Assembly: GCA_015065645.1 (NCBI GenBank)
Contig: SVPW01000004.1
Span: 1 to 64,000 of the forward strand
From: Oscillospiraceae bacterium
GTDB lineage: Bacteria > Bacillota > Clostridia > Oscillospirales > Acutalibacteraceae
Direction of reading: 5' to 3'
Length of the DNA: 64,000 nucleotides
Shown here: positions 9,001 to 15,146 of the stretch, piece after piece
Layout: each line of letters opens with the position of its first letter
How positions within the stretch are numbered: the stretch's first letter is position 1
Made by a program: the position numbers and the translations under genes
Notes under the pieces: generated by a model
Database searches by the model: none
The model's input: only the letters and a program-made list of their open reading frames with translations
What the model was told of the DNA's origin: nothing

Positions 9001-9568
9001 CAATGAATTAACACGCTATATGGCTTTGCAGAAAAAGGCAATAGAAACACATATTCGTCTTGAAAAGGAGCTGCTTGAGCTTCCTGCAAAAATAAGCCGT
9101 CAATCAGAGCTTATTGCTAAATGTATGGAAGATATTGAGTTTTATAATATTCATCGCAAGGAATATGAAAAGGAGGAAAGAAAGGGAATCAGAGCATCAA
9201 TTTTCAATGCCGTAAAGGATAATGTTTTAATGCAGAAAGAAACACCTCTTATTACCTATCAAGGCTTTGATATCATTCTTCCTGCTAATATGACACCTGA
9301 AAAACCGTTTGTATGGTTGCAGAAAAACAGTAGATATTATGTGGAACTTGGCGATACCGAAATAGGAGGTCTTATTCGTATTGATAATTTTCTTGATAGC
9401 TTGCCTGAGCATATTTCAAAACTCAAAAACGGTTATACCGAGCTTTGTAATAAGCAGTTGGCAATAAAGGCGGAGCTATCCAAAAAAGAAAATTATACTG
9501 ATAAAATTGAAGAAATGAAGCAGCGCCTTGAAAAACTTGATAAAAAGTTAGGAGTAGATAAAAAATGA
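6089..9568 (+). CDS. Large SNF2/superfamily-2-like helicase
   Basis: A protein of 1159 residues. The start is set by GCGGAGG seven bases before ATG 6089; an upstream in-frame ATG at 6050 lacks such a site. The N-terminal 350 residues contain a region with YISAITGEDYKTVICAL...AEEYLSGNL. This resembles the front part of the long methylase-helicases carried on conjugative elements, but I see no methyltransferase motifs here. The motor follows: Walker A HDVGSGKT near 402, a DEAH-type box VDEAHNYKN near 559, motif III ATGTPITNS near 610, and motif VI TQREGRILRQGNENQ near 884. The last 200 residues are charged and helical, likely coiled coil. The stop overlaps the next gene's start (ATGA), so it is translationally coupled to the MoxR ATPase. 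The DNA or RNA substrate is unknown. Confidence 0.85.
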   Translation: MRKRKEKGSFDGKSAQIYLFDDLISKLQKNGEKISASDIGEVIKKLVSVKKNVEKNEQIERNRKAQEEERRRKKEAREREELHIKEVTSMDLPLDWENTFNCDMRTQGVHADSISDGLILSLSNLARVDIEYISAITGEDYKTVICALKGSIYQNPDTWEECFYKGWETAEEYLSGNLMRKWKSAQSANLKYKGYFDDNINALSKILPNTVATKDIYVTIGSPWVPVDIIDDFITHILNLKREPYSGTKHDELTGTWEIPNKSGYWYRNSVAASHTYGTVRMTALYILERTLNMKTVAITDEVSCAANASGKKRVINKAETLLALEKQEKMIEEFRKWVWKDEERKERLEMIFENNFSCVRSRMFDGSFLKFPTMSQNVQLYPYQKNAVARILFTPNTLLAHDVGSGKTYIMICAGMEMRRMGLSKKNLYVVPNNIVGQWKSIFMSLYPNSKLLCVEPKTFTKQKREGVLEKIRDEDFDGIIMAYSCFEQIPLSKDFYMEKLQEAKDKICELALDSNKATSKLSKKKEEIKKAISQLAVTMDDMYDTVYFDELGITRLFVDEAHNYKNVPIETKVDKVLGISATGSKKCRDLMDKVHLVQKNNNDGGVVMATGTPITNSITDAFIMQKYLQSGELAMLDLQSFDSWIGMFAERVTEFEIDVDTSSYRLATRFAKFHNLPELTSLLSSIADFHQVDSSSGVPEFDGYDDALIAKTKDFADYLEEISNRAENVRSGIVNRKDDNMLKITTDGRKAALDLRLVEPNASFTYQSKVARCAENVFDIYIKTYSQKSTQLIFCDTSTPKSGFNIYDELKNLLVNMGIPSEKITFIHDAETEIRRAKLFSQVRSGEIRVLIGSTFKLGLGVNVQDKLIAVHHIDVPWRPADMTQREGRILRQGNENQKVHIYRYITEGSFDAYSWQLLETKQRFISGLLSGSLTERSGSDIENTVLDYAEVKALAVGNPLVKERVETANELTRYMALQKKAIETHIRLEKELLELPAKISRQSELIAKCMEDIEFYNIHRKEYEKEERKGIRASIFNAVKDNVLMQKETPLITYQGFDIILPANMTPEKPFVWLQKNSRYYVELGDTEIGGLIRIDNFLDSLPEHISKLKNGYTELCNKQLAIKAELSKKENYTDKIEEMKQRLEKLDKKLGVDKK

Positions 9569-10680
9569 CTGATATAAAGCTTTCAAATATTCCATCTTTA
9601 AATGTAGGTAAATTAATTGATGAGCTCTCCGGTGCATACTGTACAATAATAAATAATGGTATGCCTATAAAAACACTTCCTTCTGTTATGCTTTGGGGGC
9701 CGCCCGGTGTGGGTAAATCTCAGGCGGTGAGACAAATAGCAAATGAAATTGAAAATAATACGGGTAAAAAGGTTTCGGTAACCGATGCCCGATTATTACT
9801 GTTTAATCCTATTGATTTAAGGGGCATTCCAACCGCTAATGCAGATAAAACCTTGGCAGTTTGGCTTAAACCGCAAATTTTTCAAATGGACGAAAGCGAT
9901 GACACTATAAATATACTTTTCCTTGATGAAATTTCAGCGGCACCTCAATCGGTTCAGGCGGCAGCTTATCAAATTACGCTTGACCGTGTTGTGGGAGAAC
10001 ATAAATTACCTGAAAATTGTATAATTATTGCAGCCGGAAACCGCACTACCGATAAGTCAGTAGCATTTAAAATGCCAAAGGCTCTTGCAAACCGCCTGAT
10101 GCACATTGAGGTTGATGGCAGCTTTAAATCATGGAAAGAATGGGCAATTAAAAACGGAATTAATGAAAAGGTTTTGGGATTTTTATCTTTTAAGCAAAAT
10201 AATCTTATGGCGTTTGATTCCTCTTCTGATGATTTGGCTTTTGCAACACCTCGTACTTGGGAAATGGTAAGTAACCTATTAAACTATGTAAATAATGATA
10301 TTGAAAAGATATATTCATTAATTTCAGGTCTTGTAGGAAGCGGTGTTGCAATAGAATTTAGAACTTGGGCAAAGGTTTACAAGCAACTGCCATCTATCAA
10401 GGATATTTTTGATGGTAAAATGCCACCGCTTCCCTCTAATACCGATGCTTTATATGCGCTGATTGCATCAATGACCGTTTATGCCGGAGAACATAAAAAC
10501 GATTTATCACGCATTGCAAATTCTATTCGTTATGCAGACCGTATGCCGCCCGATTTTTCAACCGTGCTTATGAAAGATTATATGTATATAGAAAAGGGAT
10601 TTAAGGAAAAGCTTTTAAAAATTCCTGAATTCTCAAAATGGCTTCAAACGAAAGGAAAGTTTTTAAATGGCTCTGTCTGA
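9565..10680 (+). CDS. MoxR-like AAA+ ATPase
   Basis: A 371-residue AAA+ ATPase of the MoxR/dynein-related (AAA_5) type. Walker A is WGPPGVGKS near residue 45, Walker B ILFLDEISAAP near 119, sensor 1 AAGNRTTDKS near 155, and an arginine-finger region ALANRLMHIEV follows. MoxR proteins act as chaperone-like ATPases, nearly always paired with a VWA-domain partner whose MIDAS motif docks on the ring. Here the partner is the next gene, overlapping by 14 bases. The start overlaps the helicase stop. Such tight packing implies one stoichiometric complex or pathway; what it remodels is unknown. Confidence 0.88.
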   Translation: MTDIKLSNIPSLNVGKLIDELSGAYCTIINNGMPIKTLPSVMLWGPPGVGKSQAVRQIANEIENNTGKKVSVTDARLLLFNPIDLRGIPTANADKTLAVWLKPQIFQMDESDDTINILFLDEISAAPQSVQAAAYQITLDRVVGEHKLPENCIIIAAGNRTTDKSVAFKMPKALANRLMHIEVDGSFKSWKEWAIKNGINEKVLGFLSFKQNNLMAFDSSSDDLAFATPRTWEMVSNLLNYVNNDIEKIYSLISGLVGSGVAIEFRTWAKVYKQLPSIKDIFDGKMPPLPSNTDALYALIASMTVYAGEHKNDLSRIANSIRYADRMPPDFSTVLMKDYMYIEKGFKEKLLKIPEFSKWLQTKGKFLNGSV

Positions 10681-11875
10681 AGAAAAAATAAAATCTTATT
10701 CTCAAAGAATTTTGCTTTCAAGAATGAGAATTTTATGTAATCACGGTTTTTACGGTTTGCTGTTAATGCATATGAAATTTTCAATAGATGAATCGGTAGA
10801 AACTGCTTGTACAGATGGAGAACGCATTATTTTTGGAAGTTGCTTTTTAGAAACTTTATCTGATAGAGAACTTGATTTTGTTATGATGCACGAAATTATG
10901 CATGTGGTGCTTCAGCACTGTATGCGTGGTGAAAAATATGATGCAGAAAGGTTTAATATTGCGTGTGATATTGTTGTTAATTCAAATATTTTATTGGAGA
11001 ATAATAAAAAGATGAGCAGTATCACACTAAAACAATACGGTGTTTCAATACATCTTGCACCTGATGGCAAAGAGGGTTATGAGTATACTGCGGAGCAGGT
11101 GTATAATATGTTGCCAAAAATTAATAAAGGCTTTGGGCTGATGAATGGTGATGGTGAAAAGGGTTTTTGGGACAACCATTCAAAATGGGGTTTTGGTGGT
11201 GATGATGATTTACTTAAAGATGTATGGGCAAAACATTTCTCTGATGCGGTAGAGGCAATTTCAATCCGTGATGCATCAAATAATAGAAATAATATTCCGC
11301 TTTTTGCTAAACGAATTTTAGAAACAATGCGTAAAGCCCAAACCAATTGGCGAACAATCCTTAATGATTTTGTTCAGGAAGAGGTAGTTGATTATTCTTT
11401 TTCACCACCTGACCGCAGATTTGCCGAAAGTCCGTTTTTTCTACCTGATTTTAATGAAAAGGACGATATCGTGGAGGATATTCTGTTTATGATTGACACA
11501 TCAGCTTCAATGTCGGACGAAATGATAACAGCCGCCTATTATGAAATTAAGGGTGCTATTGACCAGTTTAACGGCAGACTTAAGGGATGGCTTGGATTTT
11601 TTGATGCGGCGGTTATTAAACCACAGCCCTTTGCGGATGAAAACGAATTTGAAATAATAAAGCCGTTTGGTGGAGGCGGAACAAATTTTCATATCATCTT
11701 TGAGTATGTGCGTAAAAAAATGCAGGATAAATTACCTGTAAGCATAATAATTTTAACCGATGGCTATGCTCCTTTTCCGGAAGAATCAATTTCAATGGGA
11801 ATACCTGTTTTATGGCTGCTTAATAATGAAAAAGTAAATCCGCCTTGGGGAAGGATAGCAAGAATAACAGTGTAA
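10667..11875 (+). CDS. Metallopeptidase-like/VWA protein (DUF2201 type)
   Basis: A 402-residue protein with two parts. The N-terminal half carries HEIMHVVLQH near residue 75, a zinc-protease-like HExxH within a helical domain, as in the DUF2201 putative metallopeptidase family. The C-terminal half is a VWA-like domain with an intact MIDAS: DTSAS near 276, the Thr of GGGGTN near 340, and LTDGYAP near 363. VWA partners of MoxR ATPases hand substrates to the ring. The start overlaps the MoxR gene by 14 bases and has AAAGGAAAG upstream. Whether the HExxH is catalytic is not established; the third zinc ligand is not obvious. Confidence 0.85.
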   Translation: MALSEEKIKSYSQRILLSRMRILCNHGFYGLLLMHMKFSIDESVETACTDGERIIFGSCFLETLSDRELDFVMMHEIMHVVLQHCMRGEKYDAERFNIACDIVVNSNILLENNKKMSSITLKQYGVSIHLAPDGKEGYEYTAEQVYNMLPKINKGFGLMNGDGEKGFWDNHSKWGFGGDDDLLKDVWAKHFSDAVEAISIRDASNNRNNIPLFAKRILETMRKAQTNWRTILNDFVQEEVVDYSFSPPDRRFAESPFFLPDFNEKDDIVEDILFMIDTSASMSDEMITAAYYEIKGAIDQFNGRLKGWLGFFDAAVIKPQPFADENEFEIIKPFGGGGTNFHIIFEYVRKKMQDKLPVSIIILTDGYAPFPEESISMGIPVLWLLNNEKVNPPWGRIARITV

Positions 11876-11890
11876 GCAAAAATTTTTGAA

Positions 11891-11919
11891 TTGATATACA
11901 CTTTAAATGGTGATATAAT
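11891..11919 (+). promoter_or_regulatory. Promoter of the small HAD gene
   Basis: TTGATA (11891-11896) and a perfect TATAAT (11914-11919) are separated by 17 bp, 30 bp before ATG 11950. The HAD gene can therefore be expressed apart from the helicase trio. Confidence 0.65.
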
Positions 11920-11949
11920 TATAAAAAATGGTGAATAAAGGAATGTGCG

Positions 11950-12408
11950 ATGAAGTTTATTTTTCTTGATATAGATGGTGTTTTGAATTCTCAAAAATAT
12001 GACCTTTCAAGGGGAGAGGATGACGGTAATATTGATGTTACTCGTTTGCCTTTATTAAAGCGTATAGTAGAAGCAACAAATGCAAAAATTGTCTTATCAA
12101 GCTCTTGGCGTAAGGCATGGGAAAAGGATTTATCGCTTTGTGATGAAATAGGTATTGAGCTTAATCGTATTTTTTTAAAATTCGGTATTCAAATATATGA
12201 TAAAACCCCTGTAATCGGATTGCGCAAATCAGAAATTGAAGCTTATCTTCAAAATAATGCCAATGTGGAAAGCTTTGTTATTTTAGATGATATGCTTTTA
12301 GGCTGGGGAGATTATGGGGAATTTTTAGTTCACACAAACCCTATGGTGGGCAGAGGCCTTGAGGAAAGGCATATTAATGCCGCAATCGAAATATTAAATA
12401 AAAAATAA
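11950..12408 (+). CDS. Small HAD-domain protein
   Basis: A 152-residue stand-alone HAD domain. Motif I is FLDIDGVLNSQ at the N-terminus, giving a DxD with nucleophile Asp. Motif II is VLSSSWRKAWE near residue 55, and a late FVILDDMLLGWGDYG supplies the acidic motif. The pattern matches the HAD family also found as a module in 'Swiss Army Knife' RNA-repair proteins, where it is thought to act as a polynucleotide phosphatase; small orphan members are common and uncharacterised. It follows the MoxR/VWA gene by 74 bp with no terminator between but with its own promoter. Confidence 0.75.
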   Translation: MKFIFLDIDGVLNSQKYDLSRGEDDGNIDVTRLPLLKRIVEATNAKIVLSSSWRKAWEKDLSLCDEIGIELNRIFLKFGIQIYDKTPVIGLRKSEIEAYLQNNANVESFVILDDMLLGWGDYGEFLVHTNPMVGRGLEERHINAAIEILNKK

Positions 12409-12459
12409 AGCCTTTTAAAATGTGCTTTTGTGAAATGTTCTATACTTGCGTCGGTTCAC

Positions 12460-12488
12460 TTGAAAAATATTTTATAATACTGTATAAT
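12460..12488 (+). promoter_or_regulatory. Promoter of the 78-aa gene
   Basis: TTGAAA (12460-12465) and TATAAT (12483-12488) are separated by 17 bp, giving a leader of about 60 bases before the GTG at 12559. Confidence 0.6.
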
Positions 12489-12558
12489 AACCTTACCACT
12501 TGATTTAGATGTTTGTTTTTTGTGTTTAAGTGAGGAAAATAATAAGGAGGTTGTTAGT

Positions 12559-12795
12559 GTGAAAAAGGTAATTTGTAAGGTAGAATATGATACTGCAAAT
12601 TCTGAGCTTGTAGCAAAGTATACCAGCGGTGAATTTGGTGATGCCGCAGGTTATGAAGAAAGCCTTTATAAAACCGCAGAGGGTAAATACTTTATTTATG
12701 TAAACGGCGGTGCCGATTCTGCTTATCCTGAAGAAAATATTAAAAGAATAGCGCAGGGTAAGGTTAATGAATGGCTTTCTCAGCACGGTTTCTAA
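12559..12795 (+). CDS. Small acidic hypothetical protein, 78 aa
   Basis: This protein starts at GTG 12559, which has an ideal AAGGAGG eight bases upstream. The longer in-frame ATG at 12520 has no ribosome binding site. The protein is soluble and has an alpha/beta character (KKVICKVEYD; YKTAEGKYFIYVNGG), ending in a helix (IKRIAQGKVNEWLSQHGF). I do not recognise a named family. It is monocistronic, with its own promoter and a strong terminator shared with the convergent Cys-rich gene. Confidence 0.75.
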   Translation: MKKVICKVEYDTANSELVAKYTSGEFGDAAGYEESLYKTAEGKYFIYVNGGADSAYPEENIKRIAQGKVNEWLSQHGF

Positions 12796-12798
12796 TGT

Positions 12799-12838
12799 AA
12801 AAAATGCGCCCCACCTTATTAGGTGGGGCGCATTTTTT
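12799..12838. terminator. Bidirectional terminator
   Basis: The stem ATGCGCCCCACC/GGTGGGGCGCAT is flanked by an A run on the left and a T run on the right. It can end transcripts from both the 78-aa gene (plus) and the Cys-rich gene (minus). Confidence 0.88.
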
Positions 12839-12853
12839 GTTGTCGCTCAAATA

Positions 12854-12994
12854 TTAGCAACCGCAGCAGTTGTTATCACAACCACAGCCGCAACCGTTAC
12901 CGGTGCTGATGCCGTTACCGCCACCGCAGCAAACAAGGATAAGGATAAGAACAAGAATCCAACTGCAATTTCCACCAAAACCGTTGTTACACAT
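12854..12994 (-). CDS. Cysteine/glycine-rich mini-protein (HCB13-like)
   Basis: A 46-residue gene on the minus strand. The protein begins MCNNGFGGNCSW, crosses a short hydrophobic stretch ILVLILILV and ends in a Cys/Gly/Asn-rich tail (GCGCGCDNNCCGC); ten residues are cysteine. A near-perfect AAAGGAGGTC lies about 8 bases before the ATG. The layout matches the small clostridial proteins annotated as 'chorion class high-cysteine HCB protein 13'. Their function is unproven; spore-coat or membrane roles have been guessed from composition. It ends just before the bidirectional terminator. The plus-strand frame opposite it has no ribosome binding site. Confidence 0.78.
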   Translation of the reverse strand: MCNNGFGGNCSWILVLILILVCCGGGNGISTGNGCGCGCDNNCCGC

Positions 12995-13076
12995 TTGACA
13001 GACCTCCTTTTTCTTAGGTATTACATACTATGTCTTTTAAATAAATGTGTTCAAAAAAATTTTTTCATTGTAGGTA

Positions 13077-13124
13077 TTGACTTTTCCTGACTTTCGTGTA
13101 TAATTAAAGTCAGGAAAGGTCAAA
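13077..13124 (+). promoter_or_regulatory. ctsR promoter embedded in two CtsR-box arrays
   Basis: TTGACT (13077-13082) and TATAAT (13099-13104) are separated by 16 bp. A heptad repeat resembling the CtsR consensus lies on the minus strand at 13077-13095 (reverse complement AAAGTCAGGAAAAGTCAA). A second lies on the plus strand at 13106-13124 (AAAGTCAGGAAAGGTCAAA). They are mirror images around the -10 box, so CtsR bound here would block RNA polymerase, giving autorepression of the operon. Confidence 0.8.
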
Positions 13125-13138
13125 AACAGGTGATAAAT

Positions 13139-13591
13139 ATGAGAATAAGTGATCTTATAACAGCTGAAATTCAGCGTTTGCTTGATGAGTCTGATATTAA
13201 TACGGCTGAAATCCAGCGTAATGAGCTTGCAAATCTGATAGGTTGCGCTCCAAGTCAAATCAATTATGTTTTGTCTTCTCGTTTTACTCCGGAACACGGT
13301 TATATAATAGAAAGCAGGCGTGGTGGCGGTGGATATATAAAAATTCGCCGTGTGATGATGAGTCATTCTTCGGCTTTGATGCACATTATAAATTCTGTAG
13401 GGGATAGCGTTGATGCAATGACTGCAAGAATTGTTATTGAAAATTGCCTGCAATCAGGGCTTATTGAGGCTTCTGCGGCAAAGCTTATGTATGCGGCACT
13501 TTCAAATAATGTTATGCGGTGTGTTCCTCCTATATTAAAGGATGCGGTTCGTGCCGCCATTTTAAAAGAAATGTTACTCACTCAAATTTAA
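13139..13591 (+). CDS. ctsR: CtsR heat-shock repressor
   Basis: A 150-residue repressor of class III heat-shock genes. The N-terminal winged helix (ISDLITAEIQRLL, then NELANLIGCAPSQINYVLSSRF) ends in the conserved glycine-rich wing ESRRGGGGYIKIRR, which senses temperature and is the arginine-phosphorylation region in relatives. The C-terminal half is the CtsR dimer domain. ATG 13139 is preferred because AGGTG sits 6-7 bases before it; a GTG at 13130 lies inside that site. It heads ctsR-mcsA-mcsB-clpC and represses its own promoter through the flanking boxes. Confidence 0.93.
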   Translation: MRISDLITAEIQRLLDESDINTAEIQRNELANLIGCAPSQINYVLSSRFTPEHGYIIESRRGGGGYIKIRRVMMSHSSALMHIINSVGDSVDAMTARIVIENCLQSGLIEASAAKLMYAALSNNVMRCVPPILKDAVRAAILKEMLLTQI

Positions 13592-13618
13592 GCTTATTTA
13601 TAGAAAGGTAGGATTTAT

Positions 13619-14119
13619 ATGCTTTGTGAAAAATGCGGAAAGAATAATGCTACTACACATATAAGAACTGTTGTAAACGGTGTTGTTACCGAGCATAATC
13701 TTTGCGGTTATTGTGCCGCTAAAGAGGGTTATACCGATATTGGTAATAACAGCTTAGGTGAAATGTTGGCATCGGTTTTCGGTGATGTTTTAACCAAAAA
13801 TTCAGCATCTGCTGCTTTGCGTTGTCAGTGCTGTAATGCTTCTTTTTCGGATATTGCCGAAAGCGGTAAGGTTGGTTGTTCGGAGTGTTATAAAACCTTT
13901 TATGATGAGCTTTTACCGTATCTTAAAAGGGTTCACGGCTCCACCCGTCATGCAGGTAAAATTCCCAATAGGGCACCGCTTATGGTTAAGCCTCAAAAAG
14001 AAACCATTGATAGCCTCAGGATGAAGCTTAATGAGCTTGTGCGTTTGGAAAAATTTGAAGAGGCGGCAGTTGTTCGTGATAGAATAAAAAAGTTAGAGGA
14101 GGAAAAGGGTAATGAGTAG
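13619..14119 (+). CDS. mcsA: McsA, activator of protein arginine kinase
   Basis: A 166-residue zinc protein. It has CxxC pairs at the N-terminus (CEKCGKNN; LCGYCAAKEG), two more near residues 68-90 (RCQCCNASF; GCSECYKTF), and a C-terminal UVR motif (LRMKLNELVRLEKFEEAAVVRDRIKKLEEE; residues about 128-160). McsA binds and activates the McsB arginine kinase, releases CtsR from DNA under stress and bridges to ClpC. It lies 27 bp after ctsR and overlaps mcsB by 8 bases. Length and domain order are normal. Confidence 0.92.
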   Translation: MLCEKCGKNNATTHIRTVVNGVVTEHNLCGYCAAKEGYTDIGNNSLGEMLASVFGDVLTKNSASAALRCQCCNASFSDIAESGKVGCSECYKTFYDELLPYLKRVHGSTRHAGKIPNRAPLMVKPQKETIDSLRMKLNELVRLEKFEEAAVVRDRIKKLEEEKGNE

Positions 14120-15134
14120 CTGGTATTTAGGAAAAAATCCTGAAGATGATATTGTTGTAAGTACAAGAATACGTTTAGCCCGTAATATTACGGGACTTCC
14201 TTTTCCCTCAAGAATGAGCGAGACTCAGCGTGAAGAGCTTAATCAAAGGGTGAAAAAGGCAATACTTGAAAGCAATACACCCTTTGCACGCACACTTAAA
14301 TTTATAGAAATGAAGGATGTTCCCGAGGATGAGCGTCACGCAATGGTGGAAAGGCATATTGTAAGTCCGGAATTTGTTGCTAATCAAAAAGGAAGGGCAA
14401 TAATACTTTCTCAGGATGAAAGCATCAGTATAATGATTGGCGAGGAGGATCATCTTCGTATACAGGTGCTTTGCGGCGGATTACAGCTTGAAAAGGCTTA
14501 TGATACGGCTGCAAGACTTGATGATCTGCTTTGCGATCAGCTTAATTTTGCATTTGATGAACAGCTTGGTTTCCTTACCGAATGTCCTACCAATTTGGGT
14601 ACAGGGCTTCGTGCTTCGGTAATGCTTCATTTGCCAATAGTTGAGGGAATGGGGCAGATTGGTTCTTTGGCGGATTCGGTTAATAAAATAGGCTTTACCG
14701 TCAGAGGAATGTACGGTGAGGGTACAAAGGCATCAGCTTCGCTTTATCAGATTTCCAATCAAATAACACTTGGTATAAGCGAAAAAAATGCACTTGATAA
14801 TTTAAAAATTGTTACAATGCAGTTGATTGAAAAGGAGCGTCGTGAACGCAAAGGGCTTAATAAATTGAAAATTGAGGATATATGTATGCGTGCATACGGT
14901 ATTTTAAGCTGTGCTCGTATACTTGATAGCAGTGAAATGATGAAACGCTTATCCGAGATTAAGCTTGGTATGGGTTTGGGCATAATAAACGATGAGGAAA
15001 TTAATCCCATTCGTATTCTTATTGAGGGTCAGCCCTATATGCTTATGCGTAAATTTGGAAGAATGAGTCCTGATGAGCGTGATATTTATCGTGCAAATAT
15101 GGTTAGGCAAGCCCTTATGAAAAAAGGAAATTAA
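14112..15134 (+). CDS. mcsB: McsB protein arginine kinase
   Basis: A 340-residue member of the phosphagen-kinase fold, without the N-terminal domain of eukaryotic creatine/arginine kinases. Nucleotide-binding arginines are seen in STRIRLARNITGLPFPSRM, and other conserved blocks are ILSQDESISIMIGEEDHLRIQ, LTECPTNLGTGLRASVMLHLP and VRGMYGEGTKA. McsB phosphorylates arginines on CtsR and on misfolded proteins, marking them for ClpC-ClpP. GAGGAGGAAAAGGG precedes the ATG, which lies inside the mcsA 3' end, so the two are translationally coupled. Confidence 0.93.
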   Translation: MSSWYLGKNPEDDIVVSTRIRLARNITGLPFPSRMSETQREELNQRVKKAILESNTPFARTLKFIEMKDVPEDERHAMVERHIVSPEFVANQKGRAIILSQDESISIMIGEEDHLRIQVLCGGLQLEKAYDTAARLDDLLCDQLNFAFDEQLGFLTECPTNLGTGLRASVMLHLPIVEGMGQIGSLADSVNKIGFTVRGMYGEGTKASASLYQISNQITLGISEKNALDNLKIVTMQLIEKERRERKGLNKLKIEDICMRAYGILSCARILDSSEMMKRLSEIKLGMGLGIINDEEINPIRILIEGQPYMLMRKFGRMSPDERDIYRANMVRQALMKKGN

Positions 15135-15146
15135 GGAGATTGTTAT

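Noticed and set aside
6089-11875. Helicase-MoxR-VWA region as part of a conjugative element
   Set aside because: No relaxase, coupling protein, integrase or att repeats are visible, and codon style matches the flanking core genes.
12767-13090. A 107-codon plus-strand frame rich in Ala/Thr/Val
   Set aside because: It is the antisense of the Cys-rich mini-protein and crosses a terminator. It has no proper start signal.
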